From contig CAJXTZ010000069.1 in the NCBI GenBank assembly GCA_913061345.1, positions 1 to 10,354 of the forward strand: DNA of 10,354 nucleotides, in the 5' to 3' direction. The notes under the pieces were generated by a model. That model saw nothing but the letters and a program-made list of their open reading frames with translations. It did no database searches and was not told the origin of the DNA. The position numbers were made by a program, and so were the translations under genes. The DNA is from an uncultured Erythrobacter sp. GTDB taxonomy: Bacteria > Pseudomonadota > Alphaproteobacteria > Sphingomonadales > Sphingomonadaceae. The number at the start of each line of letters is the position of its first letter. Within the stretch, counting starts at the first letter, position 1. Of this stretch, positions 1 through 5,626 are shown one piece after another.

Positions 1-795
1 ACGCGCGGGTTTGGGGACGCACTGCGGATCGGCAACCAGGCGCGGCCCGAAATCTTCGCGCGCCATATCGTGCTGCCCGAAGTGGGCGGTGCGGGGCAGG
101 CGGCGATCTCCCGTTCGCACGTGGTCCTGCTGGGGCTTGGCGGAATTGGGGCCCCGGCCCTGCAATATCTTGCCGGCGCGGGCGTGGGACATCTGACCCT
201 GATCGACGATGACAAGGTATCTGCCAGTAACTTGCAACGCCAGACTATCTACACGACCCGCGATATCGGCCATGGCAAGGCCGTGTCCGCGCGCCGCTGG
301 CTGGCAAATTTCGATGAGAAGCTGGACGTCACAATTCACGACCGGCGCATCATGCCGGACAATGCCGGTTCGATGATCGAAGGCGCGGACCTGGTGATCG
401 ACGGAACCGACAATTTCGCCACCCGCCTTGCGGTATCGGATGCCTGTGTAGCTGCGGGCGTGCCGCTGCTCTCCGCCGCCGTAGGCCGTTTTCAGGGTCA
501 GGTCGGTGCCTTCGCGGGACATCGCGAGGACCAGCCGTGCTATCGCTGCTTCGTGGGCGATGCCTTCGATGCGGAGGATTGCGATACCTGCGCAGAAGAC
601 GGTGTGCTGGGCGCGATGGTAGGCTGGGTCGGCACCTTTGCCGCAATGCAGTCGATCCGCGCTCTGATCCATGCCACCGGTGGAATGGGCGATCCGCAGT
701 GGGGACAATTGCACCTGATGGACGGGCTGAAACCGGGCATGCGAACCCTCAGCATCGCCAAGGATCCCGCGTGTAGCGGATGCAGCCTGGGCTAG
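1..795 (+). CDS. ThiF/MoeB/HesA-family adenylyltransferase, 5' partial
   Basis: An E1-like enzyme that adenylates the C-terminal Gly-Gly of a small sulfur-carrier protein (MoaD- or ThiS-like), for molybdopterin or thiamine sulfur transfer in the cytoplasm. The frame is open from base 1 with no ATG, and the family N-terminal motif ARHIVLPEVGGAGQ begins at 58, before the first usable start (GTG 70). The true start therefore lies left of the window. Counting the GTG as residue 1, one sees the nucleotide-binding loop GLGGIGAP (22-29), an acidic strand end IDDD (45-48) before an NLQRQ motif (54-58), DGTDN (111-115), zinc pairs CYRC (157-160) and CSGC (235-238), and the conserved Cys174 in CAEDGVLG. 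It ends without a rhodanese domain, so it is MoeB-length rather than MOCS3-like. No moa or thi gene is adjacent, so MoeB and ThiF cannot be told apart here. Confidence 0.93.
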   Translation, partial: TRGFGDALRIGNQARPEIFARHIVLPEVGGAGQAAISRSHVVLLGLGGIGAPALQYLAGAGVGHLTLIDDDKVSASNLQRQTIYTTRDIGHGKAVSARRWLANFDEKLDVTIHDRRIMPDNAGSMIEGADLVIDGTDNFATRLAVSDACVAAGVPLLSAAVGRFQGQVGAFAGHREDQPCYRCFVGDAFDAEDCDTCAEDGVLGAMVGWVGTFAAMQSIRALIHATGGMGDPQWGQLHLMDGLKPGMRTLSIAKDPACSGCSLG

Positions 796-996
796 CACAA
801 TAGCTCTGGTCGGCTCGTTGCCCGCGCCCGGCGCCCTTGGTGCCGATTTGCCGCCCGCGTCACAATTGACTCCGTATCCTTTCAGGCAGACACTCTGCCT
901 CGCAAAAGGGCAATTCAAGCATGGGTTGCATGGGTCGCTCGTCCTTTTGGAAAAGGGTGCCATACCGGCGCACTTACTCTTTCAAAGGGGACATCC
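796..996 (+). promoter_or_regulatory. Intergenic region upstream of the secreted protein gene
   Basis: A 201-base gap holding several small structures. GGCGCC/GGTGCC (830-844) can form a six-pair stem with one G-U pair, but has no T run, so it is a poor terminator for the gene before it. AGGCAGA-CAC-TCTGCCT (884-900) is a perfect seven-pair hairpin with a three-base loop, also without a T run; it could be an operator or 5' UTR element. GCATGGGT occurs twice in tandem (919-926, 928-935). TTGACT (866-871) resembles a -35 box, but no convincing -10 follows at 17 bases. A promoter for the gene at 997 is expected here; its position is not clear. Confidence 0.4.
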
Positions 997-1461
997 ATGT
1001 CTAGATTTCTGTTTGGTAGCCTTGCCGCCGCATTCGCCATGGCCACGGTTTCAGCGCCTGCCGCAGCGCAGCTGAACGAGTTCGAGGATTACGAATATTC
1101 CGACACGGTGTTGGAGCTGACCACGGTCCGCGTCGAGCCGGGACAGATGGATACCTATCTGGAAGGCCTGCGCCAGACCTGGGTCGCCAGCAACGAGGTC
1201 GCCAAGGGCCTCGGCCATATCACCGACTACGCCATTTATGCGAACATGGCACCGGGCGGCGATGCGTTTCACCTGCTGCTGATGATCGAATTTCCGGGCG
1301 AGAACATGCAACCTTCGCGCGAAAGGTATGACGCCTTTATCGAAGCATGGGGCGAAGCCAACATGGACCGGTCGAACGAGACTGTCGTGAACGTCTACAA
1401 CGAAATTCGCGAGATTACAGGCACCTACCTGACCCGCGAAATCGAAATGAAGATGGACTGA
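997..1461 (+). CDS. Small secreted/periplasmic protein of unknown function
   Basis: A 154-residue protein with a clear Sec signal peptide: Arg3, a hydrophobic stretch at about 4-19, and an APAAA-Q junction giving signal peptidase I cleavage after Ala24. The mature part is about 130 residues, acidic and cysteine-free. It has alternating hydrophobic strands (TVLELTTVRV, about 36-45; FHLLLMIEF, about 91-99) and helices. This pattern, with a 'VEPGQMDTYLEGL' helix after the first strand, recalls dimeric alpha/beta-barrel (ABM/NIPSNAP-like) proteins; that is a fold guess, not a family assignment. The ATG is supported by AAAGGGGA (984-991) with a five-base spacer. It appears monocistronic and closes with a strong terminator. 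No enzymatic motif was recognised. Confidence 0.88.
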   Translation: MSRFLFGSLAAAFAMATVSAPAAAQLNEFEDYEYSDTVLELTTVRVEPGQMDTYLEGLRQTWVASNEVAKGLGHITDYAIYANMAPGGDAFHLLLMIEFPGENMQPSRERYDAFIEAWGEANMDRSNETVVNVYNEIREITGTYLTREIEMKMD

Positions 1462-1471
1462 CCGCCAAGTG

Positions 1472-1503
1472 AGGCCGCCGGTGCGCGACCGGCGGCCTTT
1501 CTT
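1472..1503 (+). terminator. Rho-independent terminator of the secreted protein gene
   Basis: A perfect ten-pair GC-rich stem, AGGCCGCCGG (1472-1481) with CCGGCGGCCT (1489-1498), closes a seven-base loop and runs into TTTCTT (1498-1503). It begins ten bases after the TGA at 1459-1461. The T-rich side lies on the + strand, so it should stop forward transcription. Read from the sirtuin side, the stem has no following T run. Confidence 0.85.
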
Positions 1504-1508
1504 CGCAG

Positions 1509-2204
1509 TTATCCGCCCAGCACTTCGGTCACCCACGCAGGCACAAGCTCGCTGGCCGAACCCAGCCGCGTTTCATCGAAATTGCCGCTGCCAAGGCTTT
1601 CTTCCAAATTGAGTTCGAGCGTGCGCGCGCCGTGCGCCGCGGCCTGCTGCACGAAACCTGCCGCCGGATAGACAGCGCCGCTGGTGCCGATGGAAACGAA
1701 CAGGTCGGCATTGGCCAACGCATCGAAAATCCGGTCCATCTGGTACGGCATCTCTCCGAACCAGACGATATCGGGCCGCAGGGCCGCCTCTCCGCACGAA
1801 GGGCACGGCGGGCTATCGCGCAGCGGATCTTGCCAGCGGTGCCGCGCATCGCAGGCAAGGCACCAGGCGGATAGCGATTCGCCGTGCATGTGCAGAACGC
1901 GCAATGCCCCGCCGCGTTCGTGCAGGTCGTCTATATTCTGCGTCACGATCAGCAGCTCGCCGCCAAATTCGCGGTCGAGCTGCCCCAGCGCCAGATGCGC
2001 CAGGTTGGGCTGCGCGCCGCGAACCTGCGCGCGGCGCTCGTCGTAAAAGCGCTGGACGAGGTCGGCGTCGCGGGCAAAACCCTCGGGCGTGGCGACCTCT
2101 TCCACCGGATGATTTTCCCACAGGCCATCTTCTGCGCGGAAAGTCTTCAAACCGCTTTCAGCGGATATCCCCGCCCCTGTTAGGATGACGATATTACCGC
2201 TCAA
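1509..2204 (-). CDS. cobB: NAD-dependent protein deacylase, Sir2/sirtuin family (CobB-like)
   Basis: Cytoplasmic sirtuin that uses NAD+ to remove acyl groups from lysines, releasing nicotinamide and O-acyl-ADP-ribose. Of 231 residues, GAGISAESG (10-18) binds NAD, TQNIDDLHERGG (88-99) is the second family motif, and His107 in HMHGE is the catalytic base. Cys115/Cys118 and Cys134/Cys137 form the structural zinc site, and GTSGAVYP (173-180) is a further NAD contact. Tyr54 and Arg57 (FYDERR) match the Y-x-x-R pair that in E. coli CobB and SIRT5 recognises acidic acyl groups, so desuccinylation as well as deacetylation is likely by family knowledge. The start is TTG (2202-2204), the only start codon after the in-frame stop at 2262-2264; a GGGAG lies nine bases upstream. 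The gene is divergent from dapB. Confidence 0.94.
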   Translation of the reverse strand: MSGNIVILTGAGISAESGLKTFRAEDGLWENHPVEEVATPEGFARDADLVQRFYDERRAQVRGAQPNLAHLALGQLDREFGGELLIVTQNIDDLHERGGALRVLHMHGESLSAWCLACDARHRWQDPLRDSPPCPSCGEAALRPDIVWFGEMPYQMDRIFDALANADLFVSIGTSGAVYPAAGFVQQAAAHGARTLELNLEESLGSGNFDETRLGSASELVPAWVTEVLGG

Positions 2205-2323
2205 AGACCCGCACTCCCCACTTCTGCTCGCCCTGCGCTTGTCGAAGGGCTGCTGTTGGCTTTAGTGGGTGGATTGAAGGAAAAGCGATCCTTCGACAAG
2301 CGCAGCATGGGCGGGGAGTTATT
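2205..2323. promoter_or_regulatory. Divergent intergenic region, sirtuin gene / dapB
   Basis: The 119 bases between two divergent start codons must hold promoters for both genes, yet more than half is taken up by the inverted repeat at 2233-2305. Ribosome binding sites are visible at both ends: GGGAG on the minus strand (2214-2218) for the sirtuin TTG, and GGGGAG (2313-2318) for the dapB GTG. No convincing -35/-10 pair was found on either strand. Confidence 0.5.
2233..2305. repeat. 16-bp perfect inverted repeat, REP-like palindromic element
   Basis: CTGCGCTTGTCGAAGG (2233-2248) and CCTTCGACAAGCGCAG (2290-2305) are exact reverse complements separated by 41 bases. The flanks (GCCC before the left arm, GGGC after the right arm) extend the complementarity with a short bulge. 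The CTTCGACAAG core resembles the 'CCTTCGACAAGCTCAGG' palindromes that I recall as abundant between genes in sphingomonads and some other proteobacteria. That family link is from memory, not from a search. It lies between the divergent sirtuin and dapB starts, so it overlaps the likely promoter region of both. There is no T run after either arm, so it is not a standard terminator. Confidence 0.75.
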
Positions 2324-3055
2324 GTGGCACGTATCGGGATCATTGGCAGCCAGGGCCGTATGGGGCAGGCAATCGCTGCCGTGCTGACAGACAGCGAGCA
2401 TGAATGCTCCGGCGGCGTCGACAAGGGCGAGAATCCCGCAAGCCTTGCCGACGATAGCGATGCACTGGTGGATTTCTCCTCCCCTGCTGCGCTGAAGGAT
2501 AATCTGCATGCCGCCATCGGCGCCGGTATCCCGATCCTGATCGGCACAACGGGGCTGGACGAAACGCATTCCGCCGCGTTGGACAATGCCGCAGGCGCCA
2601 TCCCCATACTGCAGACGGGCAATACCTCGCTAGGCGTCACCCTGCTGGCACACCTGGTGAAAGAAACCGCCGCTCGGCTGGGCAAGGATTGGGATATCGA
2701 GGTGCTGGAAATGCACCACCGCATGAAGGTTGATGCGCCATCCGGCACAGCCCTGCTGCTGGGTGAGGCGGCAGCGAAGGCGCGCGGCATCGACTTGGCC
2801 GATAGCAGCGAGAGTGGGCGTGACGGCCATACCGGGCAACGAGCAGAGGGTGCCATCGGCTTCGCAGCCCTGCGCGGCGGCACCGTGGCGGGTGAGCACT
2901 CGGTCATCTTTGCCGGAGAGCAGGAACGCATCACGCTCAGCCACTCGGCAGAGAACCGCAACATCTTTGCGCGCGGCGCGATCAGGGGGGCGACCTGGCT
3001 TATCGGAAAGGCGCCCGGACGCTACACGATGAATGACGTGCTGGGGCTGAGCTAA
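2324..3055 (+). CDS. dapB: 4-hydroxy-tetrahydrodipicolinate reductase
   Basis: Reduces 4-hydroxy-tetrahydrodipicolinate with NAD(P)H to tetrahydrodipicolinate in the diaminopimelate/lysine pathway (cytoplasm). The 243-residue protein shows the Rossmann loop GSQGRMG (8-14), GTTG (74-77) and the active-site segment HHRMKVDAPSGTA (131-143), with the His pair, Lys135 and the substrate-binding SGTA. The C-terminal family signature runs from FARGAIRGATWL (215-226) to DVLGLS at the end. It is about 30 residues shorter than E. coli DapB (273), with no motif missing. The start is GTG, fixed by GGGGAG (2313-2318) with a five-base spacer and by the immediate ARIGIIGSQG strand. It leads a forward cluster with the K+ channel gene and nth. 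dapE of the same pathway lies about 4 kb away on the other strand. Confidence 0.97.
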   Translation: MARIGIIGSQGRMGQAIAAVLTDSEHECSGGVDKGENPASLADDSDALVDFSSPAALKDNLHAAIGAGIPILIGTTGLDETHSAALDNAAGAIPILQTGNTSLGVTLLAHLVKETAARLGKDWDIEVLEMHHRMKVDAPSGTALLLGEAAAKARGIDLADSSESGRDGHTGQRAEGAIGFAALRGGTVAGEHSVIFAGEQERITLSHSAENRNIFARGAIRGATWLIGKAPGRYTMNDVLGLS

Positions 3056-3077
3056 CCCAGCGGCGGGAAGGGATACC

Positions 3078-3113
3078 ATGACACCAAAGCACGCTGCTGG
3101 CGAGGCGCGATGA
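3078..3113 (+). CDS. Possible 11-codon upstream ORF (leader) before the K+ channel gene
   Basis: An ATG at 3078 follows AAGGGA (3068-3073) with a four-base spacer, which is the best ribosome site between dapB and the channel gene. It encodes MTPKHAAGEAR and stops at TGA 3111-3113, which overlaps the channel ATG (3110-3112) as ATGA. This arrangement suits translational coupling, with ribosomes ending the short ORF and restarting on the channel gene, whose own site (GAGG, 3102-3105) is weak. The peptide has no run of regulatory codons, so attenuation is not suggested. A one-base sequencing error could also explain it, in which case the channel would start at 3078. Existence as a translated peptide is unproven. 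Confidence 0.35.
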   Translation: MTPKHAAGEAR

Positions 3114-3907
3114 TCGGGACGCTACGCCGCCGCACCTATCTGCAACTGTTCGCTTCTGCCCGTGATGACGGCAAGCTGACGATCACCAATCGCCTAATCA
3201 TCGCGGTAATCCTTGCTTCGGTCGTAATGGCGGTGCTGGGTACGGAAGCCGCGCTGGCCAGCGAATACCGCAGCTTCTTCATTCTTGCCGAAATGGCGTT
3301 CGGCGCGATGTTCCTTGTGGAATATCTGGGTCGCGTGTGGTCGAGCGTCGAAGCTGAAGGCAGCACGCCTGCATGGCGCAAGCGGCTGGCTTTCATCATC
3401 TCGCCCTTCGGTCTGCTGGACCTTGCCGTGGTTGTCGCGTCGCTGTTTCCCCTGCTGGTAACAGGCGCGCCGCTCTTTCGCCTGCTGCGCCTTCTCCGGC
3501 TGGCTGCACTCATGAAGTTCGGGCGGTTCAGTCTTGCCTTGCGAGAACTGGCGGGTGCCATTGCGGAGCGGCGATACGATCTGTTCGTCACGTTGGCGCT
3601 GGCTGCCGCACTTCTGCTGTTCGGCGCTGCTGCATTGCACTGGGCGGAAGGGCCAGTCCAGCCCGAAGCCTTCGGCTCCATCCCGCGCGCGATGTGGTGG
3701 TCGATCATCACGCTCACCACGGTGGGTTATGGTGATGTATCGCCCGTTACTCCGCTCGGCAAGTTTCTGGCCGCGCTGGTGGCATTGGGCGGTATCGGCC
3801 TTGTGGCCATGCCCACAGGCATTATTGCCGCCGCTTTCTCCGATGCCATGCAGCGCCATCGCCGGCAGGCCGAAGCCTTGCGCCAAACCCACGATCATCA
3901 GGATTAG
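3110..3907 (+). CDS. Voltage-gated K+ channel, six-helix ion transporter family
   Basis: A 265-residue inner-membrane channel subunit with Kv (KvAP-like) layout, expected to form a tetramer. Segments: S1 about 28-46, S2 about 54-76, S3 about 93-116, S4 about 120-140 with arginines at every third position (R124, R127, R130), S5 about 156-178, a pore helix from about 192, the selectivity filter TTVGYGD (203-209), and S6 about 217-245. The filter is a textbook K+ signature. The C-terminus is a short charged tail without an RCK/TrkA or cyclic-nucleotide domain, so gating should depend on voltage alone. The ATG overlaps the stop of an 11-codon upstream ORF. The gene lies 54 bases after dapB and 10 bases before nth, so the three are probably cotranscribed. 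The N-terminal RRRTYLQL segment is cytoplasmic. Confidence 0.93.
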   Translation: MIGTLRRRTYLQLFASARDDGKLTITNRLIIAVILASVVMAVLGTEAALASEYRSFFILAEMAFGAMFLVEYLGRVWSSVEAEGSTPAWRKRLAFIISPFGLLDLAVVVASLFPLLVTGAPLFRLLRLLRLAALMKFGRFSLALRELAGAIAERRYDLFVTLALAAALLLFGAAALHWAEGPVQPEAFGSIPRAMWWSIITLTTVGYGDVSPVTPLGKFLAALVALGGIGLVAMPTGIIAAAFSDAMQRHRRQAEALRQTHDHQD

Positions 3908-3917
3908 GCTCGATCGT

Positions 3918-4568
3918 ATGACCAAGGACCAGATTTTCGAATTCTTCCGGCGGCTGGCAGAGGATAATCCGGAGCCGGAAACGGAACTGGAATACACCAA
4001 TGCCTATCAACTCGTCGTGGCGGTGGCTCTCTCCGCGCAGGCCACCGATGTGGGCGTGAACAAGGCAACGCGCGCATTGTTTGCCAAGGTTGAAACGCCG
4101 CAACAGATGCTCGATCTCGGCCTCGATTCCCTTGTCGAACACATCAGGACCATCGGGCTGTTCAATTCCAAGGCGAAGAACGTCATCGCACTGAGCCAGT
4201 TGCTGGTGGACGAATATGGCGGCGAAGTGCCCGATACCCGCGAAGACCTTGTCCGTCTGCCGGGCGTTGGTCGCAAGACGGCAAACGTCGTGCTGAACTG
4301 CTGGTTCAGGCAGGAGACCTTCGCCGTCGATACCCATATCCTGCGCGTGGGCAATCGCACGGGCCTCGCCAAGGGAAAGACGCCCGAACAGGTGGAGGCA
4401 AAGCTGGAAAAGCGCGTGCCGCAACCGTTTCGTCTACATGCTCACCACTGGCTGATCCTGCACGGGCGCTACACCTGCAAGGCGCGTAGGCCCGAATGCT
4501 GGCGTTGCCCCGTGGTGGACCTGTGCAGCTATCGGAAAAAGGTAATGAAGAAGCCAAAAGGGCGGTAG
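3918..4568 (+). CDS. nth: Endonuclease III, DNA glycosylase/AP lyase
   Basis: Base-excision repair enzyme that removes oxidised pyrimidines and cuts the abasic strand by beta-elimination. At 216 residues it matches E. coli Nth (211), and its key residues fall at the same numbers: Lys120 in the helix-hairpin-helix LPGVGRKTANVVL (114-126), Asp138 in VDTHILRVGNR (137-147), and the [4Fe-4S] cysteines C187, C194, C197 and C203 with the C-x6-C-x2-C-x5-C spacing. LSAQATDVGVNKAT (38-51) is also family-typical. The frame stays open far upstream (to 3534) inside the channel gene, but ATG 3918 is the start that fits the family; no good Shine-Dalgarno is visible. Ten bases separate it from the channel stop. 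It converges with the PAP2-like gene with one base between stop codons. Confidence 0.96.
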   Translation: MTKDQIFEFFRRLAEDNPEPETELEYTNAYQLVVAVALSAQATDVGVNKATRALFAKVETPQQMLDLGLDSLVEHIRTIGLFNSKAKNVIALSQLLVDEYGGEVPDTREDLVRLPGVGRKTANVVLNCWFRQETFAVDTHILRVGNRTGLAKGKTPEQVEAKLEKRVPQPFRLHAHHWLILHGRYTCKARRPECWRCPVVDLCSYRKKVMKKPKGR

Positions 4569-4569
4569 T

Positions 4570-5571
4570 CTATGCCGGGTCTGGTCCACGCGCCCGGCGT
4601 TGCGGCAAGGTCAGGCGTGGAAGCCGCCAGCTTTCCACCCGGCCCGCGACATACCAGATCGGCACCACCAGCATCGCGGACACCAATGCATCCAGCGCGT
4701 AGTGCCAGCCGAGATGGACAGAGGCGACGAACACGATCCCTTCAAACGCAACCGCCAGCCACAGCTGCCAGCCGTTGCCGAAGCGATCGTATACCATCCA
4801 GATCAAGAGCAGGTAGAGCGCGTTGTGCATGGACGGCATGGCGCTGATACCCTTGCCAAATCCAGGCTCGCCGTAATTTTGCAGCAGGTAGGCCTGCGTC
4901 TGCGTAGCAGTGAGGTCCGGTGGCAGCGCCAGCAGAAGATCGGCAAAGCGCGCGTTGCCGTAGAAATGCTCCATGTAGATCGGCCCGGCAGAAGACAACG
5001 CCAGCGCCGCCCAATTGCCGATGATGAACCAGCACATCGTGATGGCCAGCACCGATCGCCTGCTGAAAGCCCGGTCTTTCGCGAAACAGGCCCACAGCGT
5101 CATACCCGCCGTCACGATCAGGCAGGGGGTGACATAGAACCAGTCGAGGAAACGCGTTGCCCCCTCCCCGAAGACAGCGTGAGTGATGCGCCACGGATCC
5201 TGGCCCAGCAGCATGGCATCAAGGTCTGCCAGTACGGGATCGGCGTAGAAGGGCACGAATTGCGGAATGGCGACTTTCAGGATCATGTAGACCTGCATCA
5301 TCGCCGCCAGCGCCACCAGGAACACCGCGCCTTCCGCATAATGTTTTCGCCGCGACCGCAGGACGCGCAGCATCACTTTCGATGGGCTCGCCACCCGCTT
5401 CATGGCGACTTGTACGAACAACAGCACAAGTGCGATCAGCACCAGCCACACCAGCAACAACGATTGTAGCCAGACCGCGCGCAACGCCGCTCCGACATCG
5501 GAAACCGGCATGGCCACTGCAAGCAGCATGTGCACCGCCAGAAACAGGCCAAGGAAAATGCGCGCATCCAT
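4570..5571 (-). CDS. PAP2-superfamily polytopic membrane protein (AUR1/PAP2_3-like)
   Basis: A 333-residue membrane protein with about six hydrophobic helices (about 5-23, 33-55, 80-103, 150-165, 172-192, 250-310 containing more than one). The C-terminal half carries PAP2-type catalytic motifs: PSMH (246-249), equivalent to PSGH, and SVHLGWHYALD (284-294), whose His290 and Asp294 give the H-x3-D pair. The Arg that usually follows the Ser in motif 3 is Val285 here, as expected for the divergent PAP2_3/inositolphosphotransferase-like branch rather than classical PgpB. The likely substrate is a lipid phosphate or phospholipid head group at the periplasmic face; the reaction (phosphatase or transferase) cannot be told. 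The ATG at 5569-5571 has only a weak ribosome site. It is last in the reverse cluster, 55 bases after the symporter, with a TTAACCAT motif in that gap. Confidence 0.82.
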   Translation of the reverse strand: MDARIFLGLFLAVHMLLAVAMPVSDVGAALRAVWLQSLLLVWLVLIALVLLFVQVAMKRVASPSKVMLRVLRSRRKHYAEGAVFLVALAAMMQVYMILKVAIPQFVPFYADPVLADLDAMLLGQDPWRITHAVFGEGATRFLDWFYVTPCLIVTAGMTLWACFAKDRAFSRRSVLAITMCWFIIGNWAALALSSAGPIYMEHFYGNARFADLLLALPPDLTATQTQAYLLQNYGEPGFGKGISAMPSMHNALYLLLIWMVYDRFGNGWQLWLAVAFEGIVFVASVHLGWHYALDALVSAMLVVPIWYVAGRVESWRLPRLTLPQRRARGPDPA

Positions 5572-5591
5572 AGCCTGCGCGTAGCAGTAGA

Positions 5592-5599
5592 ATGGTTAA
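5592..5599 (-). promoter_or_regulatory. TTAACCAT motif, candidate CtrA half-site
   Basis: The minus strand reads TTAACCAT here, 20 bases upstream of the PAP2-like start codon and inside the 55-base gap after the symporter. TTAACCAT matches the half-site motif reported for CtrA-type regulators in Alphaproteobacteria. The same octamer occurs at 8827-8834. It suggests that the PAP2-like gene may have its own regulated promoter instead of only read-through from the symporter. The assignment is an inference from one short match. Confidence 0.3.
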
Positions 5600-5626
5600 T
5601 TCGCGGTTGCGCAACTGCCTATCGGA

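Noticed and set aside
943..956. CCTTTT-GG-AAAAGG palindrome
   Set aside because: A two-base loop is too tight for a stable hairpin and there are no further copies; probably chance.
2194..2964. Reverse-strand open frame of 256 codons across dapB
   Set aside because: Antisense to dapB, which has clear family motifs. The translation is low-complexity, rich in Ser, Pro and Ala, with no recognisable domain.
3534..3917. Long N-terminal extension of the nth frame inside the K+ channel gene
   Set aside because: The frame is open only by chance in GC-rich coding sequence. The Nth family start and residue numbering fit ATG 3918 exactly.
3194..4000. Reverse-strand open frame of 268 codons across the K+ channel
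   Set aside because: Antisense to the channel with its TVGYGD filter. The product is a charged, Gln/Arg-rich sequence without domain signs.
4574..4598. GCCGGG/CCCGGC hairpin just after nth
   Set aside because: Only six pairs with a 13-base loop, no following T run, and it lies inside the 3' coding end of the PAP2-like gene; not a convincing terminator.
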